This document shows positions 43,682-53,383 of a stretch of DNA of 54,560 nt, piece by piece. Position numbers and translations under genes: made by a program. The DNA comes from Pedobacter soli. Lineage in GTDB: Bacteria; Bacteroidota; Bacteroidia; Sphingobacteriales; Sphingobacteriaceae. Below the pieces are notes generated by a model. It was not told the DNA's origin. It made no database searches and was given only the letters and a program-made list of their open reading frames with translations. Numbering within the stretch: the stretch's first letter is position 1; each line of letters begins with the position of its first letter. The stretch lies in assembly GCF_900101435.1 (NCBI RefSeq), contig NZ_FMZH01000002.1, positions 748,204 to 802,763 of the forward strand. The letters run 5' to 3'.

Positions 43682-46171
43682 ATGTTAAAAAACTTACTCT
43701 TTTTAACCTGCCTTTTTGTTGCAACAAGCGCTTTTGCACAAGATACCCTCAAATTTGAAAAGGCTTTAACGGTAGCCAGTGGTAGCCGCTATGGCCGCGA
43801 AGCGGTTTATACCGATTTGCTGGCCTGGAAAATGGCTAACAATCAGTTGCAAACGCCGATAGAAAACGGAGAATTTTCAACCGGTAAGAATGGTGAAAAA
43901 GTATTGTGGAAAGCAATTACGGCTGATTCTAAAGGACGTTTTAGTGCTTTTTCCAGAAGGGCGTTTCAAACTACCAACAATCCATTTCTTAATCCGGGTG
44001 GGGTAGATCGTGGTTCTGATTATATTTATCTTACTTATACTTCTCCTACGGCGCAAACCGCAATACTAAATGTCATCGGTGGCAACAGTTTATTCTTTAA
44101 TGGTATTCCACACATGGGCGATCCTTATGCCTCAGGTTATATGAATATCCCCGTTCAGTTGAAGAAAGGGGTAAATGAGCTTTATGTTCGGGGTGCCAGC
44201 ATAGTGCCAATGATTATTGTCAACGCTAAAAAACTATTAATCCATACAGATGATGTGACTTCACCCAGTATTGTTCTGAATGAGATAAATGGCATATTGA
44301 AAGGTGCAGTAACCGTAAGCAACTCCTCATTAAAAGATTATAACGATTTACGTTTTAAAACCACTTTGAATGGTAAACAACGCGAGATAGCCGTTGCGCG
44401 TATTGCGAAACTGAGCATGCGCAAAGTGATTTTCGAATTCGATGCAAGTGCTGTAGCTACACCCGGCAATTACAATGTCGAATTGCAATTGTTACAAGGC
44501 AATAAAAAGGTAGACGAGAAAGTAATTGTAATTGAAGCTTTAAATAGTGCATCAACCCATAAACAAACTTTTGTGAGTAATATGGATGGCAGTTTGCAGT
44601 ATTTCGCCGTAACGCCACAACTCAATGGCTGGAAACCAAATTCGGCCTTATTTCTGTCGGTGCACGGTGCCGGAGTTGAAGCCATTGGTCAGGCAAAGGC
44701 CTATAAATCTAAAGATTGGGGCACATTAGTGGCTGCCACCAACCGCAGGCCACGTGGCTTTAACTGGGAAGATTGGGGACGTAAAGATGCCCTGGAAGTT
44801 TTATCGCTGGCAAAAAATCAATTTAAACCCAACGCGCAACAAATTTACCTTACTGGCCACTCTATGGGTGGGCATGGTACCTGGTTTTTGGGTGCTACTT
44901 ATCCCGATAAATGGGCGGCCATTGCACCCGCTGCCGGTTATGCTTCGCTTAAAGATTATGGTTCTGCTGATGGAAAAATTCCTGATAGCAGTCAAAATAG
45001 TGTAGAGCGCATGTTGTTAAGGGCGGGGAACCAAAGCGATGTTCCGAAACTTGCAAGCAATTATACGCCTCTGGGCGTGTACATTTTGCATGGCGATGCT
45101 GATAAAGTAGTTCCGGTTAGTTATGCCCGGCAAATGAAGAAACTACTGGCTGATTTTCATCCTGATTTTAGCTATTACGAATATCCGGGTGGCGAACACT
45201 GGTTTGGCGATCAAAGTGTAGACTGGCCGGCAATTTTCAGCTTTTTTAAATGGCACACCATTCCGGTAGATTCGGCTGTAAACCACATCGATTTTATGAC
45301 CTCCAGTCCGGGGATTTCGGCTAACTACCGCTGGGCTAGCATTGAGCAGCAGGAGCAGCCTTTGCAATATAGCCGCATCATTTTAAACCGGGATAACAAG
45401 CAGGCAATGATTACAGGCAAAACTGAAAACGTAGCGACTTTAAAATTCGCATTAACCAGTTTTAAAGCAAATACTGCGGTTAAAATAACTTTAGATAGCT
45501 TAACAGCCATTGATTATACTACACGCAGTGCCAACGATACGGTAGTTTTAGCCAAAAGTAATGGAGCCTGGCAAGTACTTACCCAGGTTAATCCCCGTGA
45601 TAAAAATCCGATGCGATCAGGCACCTTTAAAGAAGCCTTTAACCATAAAATGGTTTTTGTGGTAGGAACAGGAGGTACAGCTGAAGCAGCGGAGACCAAT
45701 TTAAACAAAGCCAAATATGATGCAGAAAGCTGGTATTACCGCGGAAACGGGGCAGTTGATATCATTACCGATAAAGAATTTTCAGCAGCCAAATATCAGC
45801 AACGGAACATCATTTTATATGGCAATGCCGAGAATAATGCCGCCTGGAAAATTTTATTAAAAGATTGCCCTATACAGGTTAACAACTCGCAAATTACAGC
45901 AGGCCAGCAAAGCTGGAAAGGTAACGATCTGGCCGCTTATTACATTTGGCCACAACAAGATAACCGGCTGTTGGTTGGCGTAATAGCCAGTACTGGTGTT
46001 GCCGGTATGAAGGCGGCCTATGCCAATCAGTATTTTGCAGGTGGTAGTGGTTTTCCTGATTTTATGGTGTTTTCGGCTGATTTACCCAAAGCAGGGAGTA
46101 AAGGCATTAAACTGGCAGGTTTCTACGATAACAAATGGCAGTTTGACGAGAAAAACACAGCTAAGCCATAA
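43682..46171 (+). CDS. Large secreted alpha/beta-hydrolase (prolyl-oligopeptidase-like esterase)
   Basis: An 829-residue secreted protein (signal peptide ...ATSAFAQ). An N-terminal beta-rich part (about 20-280) precedes an alpha/beta-hydrolase domain with the serine elbow GHSMGGHG (Ser394), acid Asp in HGDADKVVP (472 or 474) and His506 in GGEHWFGD. A C-terminal part of about 300 residues has no motif I can name. The hydrolase resembles esterases of the prolyl-oligopeptidase/PhaC-depolymerase type. A polysaccharide esterase or peptidase role is possible. Transcribed alone. The 200-bp AT-rich upstream region (43480-43681) shows no clear -7 box. Confidence 0.82.
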   Translation: MLKNLLFLTCLFVATSAFAQDTLKFEKALTVASGSRYGREAVYTDLLAWKMANNQLQTPIENGEFSTGKNGEKVLWKAITADSKGRFSAFSRRAFQTTNNPFLNPGGVDRGSDYIYLTYTSPTAQTAILNVIGGNSLFFNGIPHMGDPYASGYMNIPVQLKKGVNELYVRGASIVPMIIVNAKKLLIHTDDVTSPSIVLNEINGILKGAVTVSNSSLKDYNDLRFKTTLNGKQREIAVARIAKLSMRKVIFEFDASAVATPGNYNVELQLLQGNKKVDEKVIVIEALNSASTHKQTFVSNMDGSLQYFAVTPQLNGWKPNSALFLSVHGAGVEAIGQAKAYKSKDWGTLVAATNRRPRGFNWEDWGRKDALEVLSLAKNQFKPNAQQIYLTGHSMGGHGTWFLGATYPDKWAAIAPAAGYASLKDYGSADGKIPDSSQNSVERMLLRAGNQSDVPKLASNYTPLGVYILHGDADKVVPVSYARQMKKLLADFHPDFSYYEYPGGEHWFGDQSVDWPAIFSFFKWHTIPVDSAVNHIDFMTSSPGISANYRWASIEQQEQPLQYSRIILNRDNKQAMITGKTENVATLKFALTSFKANTAVKITLDSLTAIDYTTRSANDTVVLAKSNGAWQVLTQVNPRDKNPMRSGTFKEAFNHKMVFVVGTGGTAEAAETNLNKAKYDAESWYYRGNGAVDIITDKEFSAAKYQQRNIILYGNAENNAAWKILLKDCPIQVNNSQITAGQQSWKGNDLAAYYIWPQQDNRLLVGVIASTGVAGMKAAYANQYFAGGSGFPDFMVFSADLPKAGSKGIKLAGFYDNKWQFDEKNTAKP

Positions 46172-46228
46172 TTATGCTGTTTAAGAATAAATGTAAAAGT
46201 GCTTACCCGCTAAATAAAAGGAAAAAAG

Positions 46229-46236
46229 TACTTTTG
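46229..46236 (+). promoter_or_regulatory. -7 box (TACTTTTG) directly before truA
   Basis: Exact TAnnTTTG match ending 7 nt before the TTG start codon of truA. The expected transcription start falls at or just before the first codon, so the mRNA would be leaderless or nearly so. Confidence 0.6.
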
Positions 46237-46243
46237 CATCGCT

Positions 46244-46996
46244 TTGAGTAAAAAAAGATATTTCATCCAAATCGCTTATGATGGCAGCCTGTACCATGGC
46301 TGGCAGGTGCAACCCAATGCCGTAACCGTGCAGGAGTTGTTGGATAAGGCCATGACCACGGTTTTAAGGCAGCCTATCGAAACCCTGGGGTGCGGCCGTA
46401 CCGATAGCGGTGTGCATGCGAAAGATTTTTATGCGCATTTTGATGTTGAAGGAATAGATGAAAACAAAGTTTTAAATGCTTTGGGTGGAATTAACGCCCT
46501 TTTGCCTTATCAAATTGCTGCAAAGCGGATTATTCCGGTTCATGAGGAAGCGCATGCACGGTTTGATGCTACAGCAAGGGCTTACAAATACCATGTTCAT
46601 TTCGAAAAAGATCCGTTTAAATTAAATCGGTCCTGGCTGATTAAAGATCAACTGGATGTAAGTGCAATGAACGAAGCAGCAGCATTGCTTTTAAACTATA
46701 CCGATTTCTCATGTTTCAGCAAATCGAATACGCAAACTTTTACCAACAATTGTAAAATAGTAAAAGCTGTTTTCGAAGAGGAGGAAGATGGGTTGGTATT
46801 TACCATAGAGGCCGACCGTTTTTTAAGGAATATGGTGCGGGCCATTATGGGAACACTGGTGCAAATTGGTAAAAAAGAAATAGATTTAACGGCATTTAAA
46901 GCAGTAATAGAAAGTAAAAACCGCAGTATGGCCGGTCAATCGGTGCCTGCCTGTGGTTTGTATTTGGTGAAGATAGAGTATCCTTACCTGGGTTAA
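46244..46996 (+). CDS. truA: tRNA pseudouridine(38-40) synthase TruA
   Basis: TruA, 250 residues, makes pseudouridine at positions 38-40 of the tRNA anticodon arm. The catalytic Asp is in GRTDSGVHAKDFYAHF. YHGWQVQP and FLRNMVRAIMGTLVQIG also fit the family. The start codon is TTG at 46244. The frame has no better ATG near the conserved N terminus (SKKRYFIQIAYDGSLYHGW). A -7 box ends 7 nt upstream. Confidence 0.96.
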   Translation: MSKKRYFIQIAYDGSLYHGWQVQPNAVTVQELLDKAMTTVLRQPIETLGCGRTDSGVHAKDFYAHFDVEGIDENKVLNALGGINALLPYQIAAKRIIPVHEEAHARFDATARAYKYHVHFEKDPFKLNRSWLIKDQLDVSAMNEAAALLLNYTDFSCFSKSNTQTFTNNCKIVKAVFEEEEDGLVFTIEADRFLRNMVRAIMGTLVQIGKKEIDLTAFKAVIESKNRSMAGQSVPACGLYLVKIEYPYLG

Positions 46997-47104
46997 TTGT
47001 GAAACTGGTTAATCGGTTAATTGCAACCTAAGCAATTAACCAATTAACCAATTACCCCAAAAGGCAGTTAACCAATTTTAACAATTAAACAGTTAACCAC
47101 AAAA
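46997..47104. repeat. Low-complexity 'gttaaccaatt' spacer
   Basis: Gap between truA and the ABC gene, filled with repeated words (ggttaatcggttaatt, caattaaccaattaaccaat, cagttaaccaatttt, acagttaaccac). No gene. The same word family occurs at 15361-15440 and 53517-53560. Confidence 0.5.
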
Positions 47105-48874
47105 ATGGCAGTTACCGGCGACGTATACAACACAGGATTACTCAAACGTATTTTTAAATACGTAAGGCCTTACCGTGCTGTTTTTGTCTGGTCGGTTATT
47201 TTAACCATTCTGCTTGCGGTAATTTCACCGGTGCGTCCGTTCCTGATTAAATACACACTAGATCATTATATTTTAGCCGGCAATTATTCGGGTTTGGTGA
47301 ACATGACCATGCTGATGATTTTTATGCTGATACTGCAAACGCTGATCCAGTATAACCATACACTGTTAACCAATACCTTAGGGCAATCTGTTATTAGAGA
47401 TTTAAGGATAAAAGTTTTTAACCACATTACCAGTCTTAGGTTAAAGTACTTCGATAAAACGCCTATCGGACAACTCATTACACGTACCGTTTCCGATCTG
47501 GAAACCATTGCCGATATTTTTTCGGAAGGCTTAATTTCGATGATTGGCGATAGTTTGCAGGTGGTGGTAATTGTTTGCGTAATGCTGTACACCGACTGGG
47601 AGCTGAGTTTGGTGGTGCTTTTGCCTATTCCGCTATTAATTATGGCCACTCGTAAGTTTCAGCAGGCCATTAAAGTGGCATTTCAGGAAGTGAGGAATGA
47701 GGTTTCTAACCTGAATACCTTTTTGCAGGAGCACATTACCGGTGTGCCTATTGTGCAGTATTTTGCCCGAGAGAAACAGGAGTACCGTAAATTTTATGCC
47801 ATTAACAAGCGTTACCGCGATGCCAATATTCGCAGTAACTGGTACTATTCTATATTTTTTCCGGTTGTAGAACTCATTTCGGCCATGTCTTTAGGTTTGT
47901 TGGTGTGGTATGGAGCAAAAAGTATCCTGGCCAAACCTTTAGATGTTACTCCAGGAACCATTACGCAGTTTATCATGTACCTGGGCATGGTGTTTACCCC
48001 AATCCGCCAGCTGGCCGATAAATTTAATACCCTGCAAATGGGAATGGTTGGCGCCGAACGTGTTTTTAAGGTTTTAGATACCGACGAAACTACGCCTAAC
48101 ATGGGTATGCAACAACCTGCTAAACTGGAAGGAAATATTAAGTTCGAAAAGGTTTGGTTTGCCTACAATGATGATAATTACGTTTTAAAAGACTTATCTT
48201 TCGAGGTAAAAACTGGCGAAACGGTAGCGCTCGTCGGGGCAACAGGTGCGGGTAAATCATCTACAATCAATATCCTGAACCGTTTTTACGAAGTTAAAAA
48301 AGGCGAGATCACGGTCGATGGCATCCGCATTGAAGATTTTGATCTCGATTATCTGCGGAGTAACATTGCTACAGTACTGCAGGATGTTTTCCTCTTTTCA
48401 GATACCATTTTAAACAACATTACCCTTAACAATCCCGAAATCACATTGGAGCAGGTGGTTAATGCCGCCAAAAAAGTGGGCGCCCACGAATTTATTGAAC
48501 GTTTACCCGGCGGTTATCAGTACAATGTGATGGAAAGGGGCGCTACGCTTTCGGCTGGTCAGGCGCAGCTTATTTCTTTTATACGTGCATTGGTGCATAA
48601 TCCAGCCATCCTGGTGCTTGATGAGGCCACCTCATCGGTTGATACCGAAACCGAATTGCTCATTCAGAAAGCTATCGATAACCTGATGGAAGGCCGTACA
48701 TCAATCGTAATTGCACATCGTTTATCTACCATTCAGAAAGCGGATCAGATTATAGTGCTCGATAAGGGCGAGATCAAAGAAAAAGGTACGCATCAGCAGT
48801 TGCTCAAATTAAATGGGTATTATAAAAAGCTTTACGATCTGCAGTTTTCTTCAAAAGGGATTGCAAAAGTTTAA
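47105..48874 (+). CDS. ABC transporter, fused permease-ATPase (exporter type)
   Basis: A half-size type IV ABC exporter of 589 residues, MsbA/LmrA-like, in the inner membrane. Six TM helices occupy about residues 20-320. The nucleotide-binding domain has Walker A GATGAGKSS, Q-loop TVLQDVFLFSD, an LSAGQAQLISFIRAL signature (Ala in place of the usual second Gly), Walker B ILVLDEATSSVD and an H-loop AHRLST. It should work as a homodimer or with a partner. The substrate (lipid, drug or peptide) cannot be told. No signal peptide is needed or seen. Confidence 0.93.
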   Translation: MAVTGDVYNTGLLKRIFKYVRPYRAVFVWSVILTILLAVISPVRPFLIKYTLDHYILAGNYSGLVNMTMLMIFMLILQTLIQYNHTLLTNTLGQSVIRDLRIKVFNHITSLRLKYFDKTPIGQLITRTVSDLETIADIFSEGLISMIGDSLQVVVIVCVMLYTDWELSLVVLLPIPLLIMATRKFQQAIKVAFQEVRNEVSNLNTFLQEHITGVPIVQYFAREKQEYRKFYAINKRYRDANIRSNWYYSIFFPVVELISAMSLGLLVWYGAKSILAKPLDVTPGTITQFIMYLGMVFTPIRQLADKFNTLQMGMVGAERVFKVLDTDETTPNMGMQQPAKLEGNIKFEKVWFAYNDDNYVLKDLSFEVKTGETVALVGATGAGKSSTINILNRFYEVKKGEITVDGIRIEDFDLDYLRSNIATVLQDVFLFSDTILNNITLNNPEITLEQVVNAAKKVGAHEFIERLPGGYQYNVMERGATLSAGQAQLISFIRALVHNPAILVLDEATSSVDTETELLIQKAIDNLMEGRTSIVIAHRLSTIQKADQIIVLDKGEIKEKGTHQQLLKLNGYYKKLYDLQFSSKGIAKV

Positions 48875-48902
48875 ATTGCTGTCTGGTAATTTACGACTTT
48901 TT

Positions 48903-49823
48903 TTAATCAGCAGATTGTATTTCGTTTAAAGATGTCCTGTTGTACACACCCATGTTTACTTTTCTTTTGAAAGAAGCTTTAAGAACGGTACCTGTCTCAA
49001 AATTTATTTCGTGTTGTGTAGACTCCGAAACTTCATAATTATTATTGCTGAATTGCTTTTCTATTGTTTGTGCTTGATTTTTGTTGTTTTTGATGAAGAA
49101 ATCTTTTATCGCTTTAGTTAAAGCCACTCCATCTGCAATTTTACTGCTTTCAATTATACAGGTAGATTTCTGTTGATCGATATTTTTGCATTTGACTTTC
49201 TCTATCGCATTAAAAGGCGCACCACCAATAGCATTTGGTACCAGAACATTATTTACAAACTCTTCATTAAGCTTGAAGCTGTGATCGAAACAATAATGAT
49301 AGAACTTTATCGGTTTTATAATAGCTGATTCAATGCCTTGAGGAGTTGAGATTAAACGTTTGGCACTGGTTAATAGCATTTTATAGCTTTGATTTGAGGT
49401 GGTAGCCATCAACCTGTCAATAGTTTTGTCTGCAACAGTTCTTAACTCGTCTTCGTTAACAAGTGAAATAAATCTTCCATAGCTTGAAAATTTTATCCTG
49501 ATTTTTTTATTTACCAGATTGGCAAGCAGAATATTTTCAACAATCTTGTCATTGCTTGCTAATTTAGCATCGGTAAACGTCCATTCAATTAAGTACTCAT
49601 CATCATTCTTTTCTAACACTTTAAAGTTTGCGTTAAAAGTTGATGAATATTGAAGCGTTACTTTGTTCGCAATATCCGTTGTGGTACTCTTAAGCGAAAT
49701 TTTATGAATTTCATCCTTCTCCCAATGTGGATAAATATCTACAGCTGCTTTTTCGCTTTGTGCAACCGATAAAAAGGGTAAGAAAATTAATAAGAATTTT
49801 AGGAAAATACTGTAAGATTTCAT
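48903..49823 (-). CDS. Secreted protein of unknown function
   Basis: A 306-residue protein with a signal peptide (MKSYSIFLKFLLIFLPFLSV AQ). The mature part is rich in Lys, Asn and Thr and looks beta-rich (SSTFNANFKVLEKNDDEYLIEWTF). No known catalytic motif is visible. Lone Cys residues lie near the middle (YHYCFDHSF, VKCKNID, STCIIES). It may be a periplasmic or surface protein. It is convergent with the ABC gene and divergent from the asparaginase gene. A TATTTTTG -7 box lies 26 nt upstream. Confidence 0.65.
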   Translation of the reverse strand: MKSYSIFLKFLLIFLPFLSVAQSEKAAVDIYPHWEKDEIHKISLKSTTTDIANKVTLQYSSTFNANFKVLEKNDDEYLIEWTFTDAKLASNDKIVENILLANLVNKKIRIKFSSYGRFISLVNEDELRTVADKTIDRLMATTSNQSYKMLLTSAKRLISTPQGIESAIIKPIKFYHYCFDHSFKLNEEFVNNVLVPNAIGGAPFNAIEKVKCKNIDQQKSTCIIESSKIADGVALTKAIKDFFIKNNKNQAQTIEKQFSNNNYEVSESTQHEINFETGTVLKASFKRKVNMGVYNRTSLNEIQSAD

Positions 49824-49848
49824 TTTGGTTTGATTCGCATTAATATGT

Positions 49849-49856
49849 CAAAAATA
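49849..49856 (-). promoter_or_regulatory. -7 box (TATTTTTG) for the 306-aa secreted protein gene
   Basis: Exact TAnnTTTG match on the minus strand, 26 nt before the start at 49823. No clear -33 element. Confidence 0.45.
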
Positions 49857-49910
49857 GAATAAACCTGCGGGATTTTCTTAATTTAACAACTTCTTAAATC
49901 CTGTAGTGAG

Positions 49911-50933
49911 ATGAAGTTTTTCAAAATAATAAGCTTATTTATGCTTTTGGCCTTAGCGGTTAATGTTTCGGCGCAGAAAAAATATGTAATGGTTATTCAC
50001 GGTGGTGCCGGTACCATTTTAAAAAAGAACATGAGTGCTGAGAAAGAGGCTGCCTATATTGCTGTTTTAACCCAGGCCCTGCAAGCTGGTTACGCGGAAA
50101 TTAAAGCAGGTAAAACCAGTTTGGATGCGGTAGAAGCCACCATTCGTGTGCTCGAAAACGACCCGCATTTTAATGCCGGTAAAGGTGCTGTTTTTACCCA
50201 CGACGGCCGTAACGAACTCGATGCTGCTATTATGGATGGAAAAACACTAATGGCTGGAGCTGTTGCTGGGGTTACCACTATTAAAAATCCGATTTCGGCG
50301 GCCAGAGCAGTAATGGAAAAATCGGAACATGTAATGCTGGTTGGCGCAGGTGCCGATCTTTTTGCCAAAGAAGTAGGCTTAGAGATTGTAGATCCGAAGT
50401 ATTTCTGGACAAAAGAGCGTTGGGAAGGTTTGCAAAAGGCAATTAAAGAAGACTCTACCAAAGCGGTACTCGATCATGGTAGTAAAAAGTCTGAACTTTT
50501 CGGGGTGAAAAACCTGGATTACAAGTTTGGTACCGTAGGTTGTGTGGCGTTGGATAAAGCAGGTAATTTAGCTGCAGGTACTTCTACCGGTGGCATGACC
50601 AACAAAAAATATGGCCGTGTAGGCGATGCCCCAATTATTGGTGCCGGTACCTATTGCAATAACCAAACTGCAGGGGTTTCGTGTACGGGCTGGGGTGAGT
50701 TTTATATCCGTAATGTGGTGGCCAAAACCATTTCCGATTTAATGGAGTATAAAGGACTTTCACTCGCCGAAGCCTCAAAAATTGCCATAGATAAGGTGGA
50801 CAAGATGGGCGGTAACGGAGGTTTAATTGCGTTGGATAAGCAAGGGAACATGACCATGCCTTTTAATACCGAAGGCATGTACCGTGGTGCAATTACAGCC
50901 GATGGAAAGATTGAAGTCAGTATTTATAAGTAA
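49911..50933 (+). CDS. Secreted isoaspartyl peptidase / L-asparaginase (Ntn hydrolase)
   Basis: Plant-type (class 3) asparaginase, 340 residues, with a signal peptide (...ALAVNVSAQ), so periplasmic. It hydrolyses isoaspartyl dipeptides and/or asparagine. The N-terminal VIHGGAGTILKK and the self-cleavage site GTVGCVALDKAGNLAAGTSTGG, with nucleophile Thr208, are typical. NKKYGRVGDAPIIGAGTYC and the C-terminal part complete the fold. The enzyme matures into two chains by cutting before Thr208. The next gene, a dicarboxylate symporter, starts 8 bp after its stop, suggesting that released aspartate is taken up. Confidence 0.94.
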   Translation: MKFFKIISLFMLLALAVNVSAQKKYVMVIHGGAGTILKKNMSAEKEAAYIAVLTQALQAGYAEIKAGKTSLDAVEATIRVLENDPHFNAGKGAVFTHDGRNELDAAIMDGKTLMAGAVAGVTTIKNPISAARAVMEKSEHVMLVGAGADLFAKEVGLEIVDPKYFWTKERWEGLQKAIKEDSTKAVLDHGSKKSELFGVKNLDYKFGTVGCVALDKAGNLAAGTSTGGMTNKKYGRVGDAPIIGAGTYCNNQTAGVSCTGWGEFYIRNVVAKTISDLMEYKGLSLAEASKIAIDKVDKMGGNGGLIALDKQGNMTMPFNTEGMYRGAITADGKIEVSIYK

Positions 50934-50941
50934 GGCAATTC

Positions 50942-52210
50942 ATGAAAAAAATCTTTTCCAATTTAACCTTTCAGGTTATTGTAGCCATTATTATCGGAAT
51001 TAACGTTGGTGCTTACTTTCCGGGATTTGCACCTACAGCTAAGCTGATTAGTCAGGGTTTTATTAACCTCATTAGCATGCTAATTGCTCCGATTATATTT
51101 TTTACCATTGTTTTGGGTATCGCACACATGGGCGATATGAAAAAAGTAGGAAGGGTAGGCGGTAAAGCTTTATTGTATTTCGAAATTGTGAGTACAGTGG
51201 CCATTGCCATTGGTTTGCTGGTAGCCAATTTGTTAAAGCCCGGTGCCAATATGGTGGCTAAAGCAGGCGATACCACCAAAATTGCCGGTTACGCCGAGCA
51301 GGCTAAGGATATGAACTGGGCCGAATTTTTCCTCCATATCATTCCACACAATATTATCGCATCTTTCGCTGAGGGTAATATTTTACAGATCTTGTTATTT
51401 GCCATACTTTTCGGTTATGGCTTAAATAAATTAGGTAGCGAAGGTACTGTGGTACTCAATGCTTTTGATAAAATTTCGAAAGTGTTGTTTAAAATCATGA
51501 AAGTGATTATGCGTTTGGCGCCCATTGGGGCTTTTGGCGGTATGGCCTTTAGCATTGGTACGCATGGTTTGCAAAGCATAATTGGCATGGCTAAGTTAAT
51601 GGGTTCGGTTTATTTAACTTGTATTCTCTTCATTTTTATCGTGCTGAATGGGATCTGCAGGTATTATAAATTCAGTTTATGGGCTTACCTCAAATACATC
51701 CGCCAGGAGATATTGATTGTTCTGGGAACTTCCTCTTCCGAATCGGCCCTGCCCAGTATGATGCAAAAAATGGAAAGCATTGGCTGCGATAAATCGGTTG
51801 TTGGTTTAGTTATTCCAACGGGTTATTCCTTTAACCTCGATGGAACAGCTATTTATCTGGCTATGGCCGTGATATTCTTGTGCCAGGTTTTTCATGTTGA
51901 TTTAACCCTCGGACAGCAAATTACGATTTTAGGCGTACTGATGGTAACCTCGAAAGGTGCTGCAGGTGTTACCGGTAGTGGTTTTATTGTACTCGTATCA
52001 ACCCTTACAGCACTGAAAATTATGCCCATTGAGCACATTTCAATCTTAATAGGTGTAGATCGTTTTATGAGCGAAGCCAGGGCTATCACCAACGTAATTG
52101 GCAATGGCGTGGCTACCATTGTGATTGCCAAAAGTGAAAACCAATTCGATCAGGAAAAATATTTAAAAGCCATCCAGCCCGCAATGATCGAAAAAGGAGA
52201 GGAGAGCTAG
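50942..52210 (+). CDS. Dicarboxylate/amino acid:cation symporter (DAACS family)
   Basis: Sodium- or proton-coupled uptake carrier for glutamate, aspartate or C4-dicarboxylates, 422 residues, inner membrane. Family motifs are TSSSESALPSMMQKM (first serine-rich hairpin) and PTGYSFNLDGTAIYLAMAVIF. A second hairpin lies at VTSKGAAGVTGSGFIVL, and the final helix has DRFMSEARAITNVIGNGVATIVI. It lies 8 bp after the asparaginase gene, a probable operon that makes and takes up aspartate. Confidence 0.93.
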   Translation: MKKIFSNLTFQVIVAIIIGINVGAYFPGFAPTAKLISQGFINLISMLIAPIIFFTIVLGIAHMGDMKKVGRVGGKALLYFEIVSTVAIAIGLLVANLLKPGANMVAKAGDTTKIAGYAEQAKDMNWAEFFLHIIPHNIIASFAEGNILQILLFAILFGYGLNKLGSEGTVVLNAFDKISKVLFKIMKVIMRLAPIGAFGGMAFSIGTHGLQSIIGMAKLMGSVYLTCILFIFIVLNGICRYYKFSLWAYLKYIRQEILIVLGTSSSESALPSMMQKMESIGCDKSVVGLVIPTGYSFNLDGTAIYLAMAVIFLCQVFHVDLTLGQQITILGVLMVTSKGAAGVTGSGFIVLVSTLTALKIMPIEHISILIGVDRFMSEARAITNVIGNGVATIVIAKSENQFDQEKYLKAIQPAMIEKGEES

Positions 52211-52296
52211 TTGGGAGTTTGCAGTTGTCAGGTTGGAGTTAGTTTACGCTAAGGTTTCCCTCCCAACTAAAAACTCCGAACTCCAAACTAATTAAG

Positions 52297-52304
52297 TATC
52301 TTTG
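52297..52304 (+). promoter_or_regulatory. -7 box (TATCTTTG) for rlmF
   Basis: Exact TAnnTTTG match 45 nt before the TTG start. It follows the imperfect repeat words ggagttag / aactcc in 52210-52290. Confidence 0.5.
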
Positions 52305-52349
52305 CAGCAGAAACAGGCAACACAGCATGTTTAATTAAACCAGATCACA

Positions 52350-53315
52350 TTGGCTCAGGAAGAACAAAATAACCGCAAAGAGAAAAGCGAGTTACACCCA
52401 CGCAACAAACACCGTGCGCGTTACAATTTCAAACAACTTACCGCTACTTCAAAAGAATTAAAACGCTTTGTTTTTAAAAACGAACACAACGACGATTCTA
52501 TTGATTTTGCCGATCAAAATGCTGTAAAAGCATTAAACAGAGCCTTATTGAAACAGTATTACGATGTTTCGCAATGGGATATTCCAAAAGATTACCTTTG
52601 TCCGCCTATTCCGGGCAGGGCCGATTATATTCATTACGTTGCCGATCTTTTAGGTTCGAGCAATAAGGGCAAAAATCCAACCGGACCTAATGTAAATGTG
52701 CTGGATATTGGTATTGGAGCCAACTGTATTTACCCCATTATCGGTCACCGGGAGTATGGCTGGAGCTTTGTAGGTTCTGATATCGATCCGCTTTCTGTTG
52801 AAGCAGCTAAAAGAATCGTAGAGGCCAATAAATCATTACAAGGGGCTATCGAGCCACGTTTGCAAGGTTCTAAAATGGGTATTTTTAGAGGAATTGTAGG
52901 TAGAAACGAACGTTTTGATGCGGTAGTTTGTAACCCGCCTTTCCATTCTTCATTAAAAGAGGCCGAACAGGGTACCCGTCAAAAATGGCGCAACCTGGGC
53001 GGTGGCGAAAAGGAAGTAAAACACGTACTGAATTTTGGTGGTAACAAGGCAGAGCTTTGGTGCCCGGGAGGTGAGCGTGCTTTTGTAGAACAAATGATTA
53101 TTCAGAGTGCACAGATTAAAAACCAGGTTTTGTGGTTTACCTCACTGGTTTCGAAAAGTGCTAACCTGAAAAGTATTTATAATGCTTTAATTAAGGTAAA
53201 TGCCTTTGAAGTGAGAACTGTGCAAATGAGCCAGGGACAGAAAATCAGCCGCTTTGTAGCCTGGACTTTCCATGATGAAAGAGCACAGGAAGCCTGGGCT
53301 AAAGGATGGAAATAA
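52350..53315 (+). CDS. rlmF: 23S rRNA (adenine1618-N6)-methyltransferase
   Basis: RlmF, 321 residues, methylates A1618 of 23S rRNA. The SAM-binding part has VLDIGIGANCIYPIIG and FVGSDIDPLSVEAAKRIV, and the catalytic N6-MTase motif is NPPFHSS. LGGGEKEVKHVLNFGGNKAELWCPGGE is typical of the family. The start codon is TTG at 52350. An in-frame stop lies 16 nt upstream (52332-52334) and there is no ATG near the N terminus, so TTG is required. Confidence 0.94.
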   Translation: MAQEEQNNRKEKSELHPRNKHRARYNFKQLTATSKELKRFVFKNEHNDDSIDFADQNAVKALNRALLKQYYDVSQWDIPKDYLCPPIPGRADYIHYVADLLGSSNKGKNPTGPNVNVLDIGIGANCIYPIIGHREYGWSFVGSDIDPLSVEAAKRIVEANKSLQGAIEPRLQGSKMGIFRGIVGRNERFDAVVCNPPFHSSLKEAEQGTRQKWRNLGGGEKEVKHVLNFGGNKAELWCPGGERAFVEQMIIQSAQIKNQVLWFTSLVSKSANLKSIYNALIKVNAFEVRTVQMSQGQKISRFVAWTFHDERAQEAWAKGWK

Positions 53316-53383
53316 GTTTGGAGTTAATAGTTGTGAGTTTTTAGTTTACTAGCTGACGTTTCAAAATAGTTTATAATATAAAG

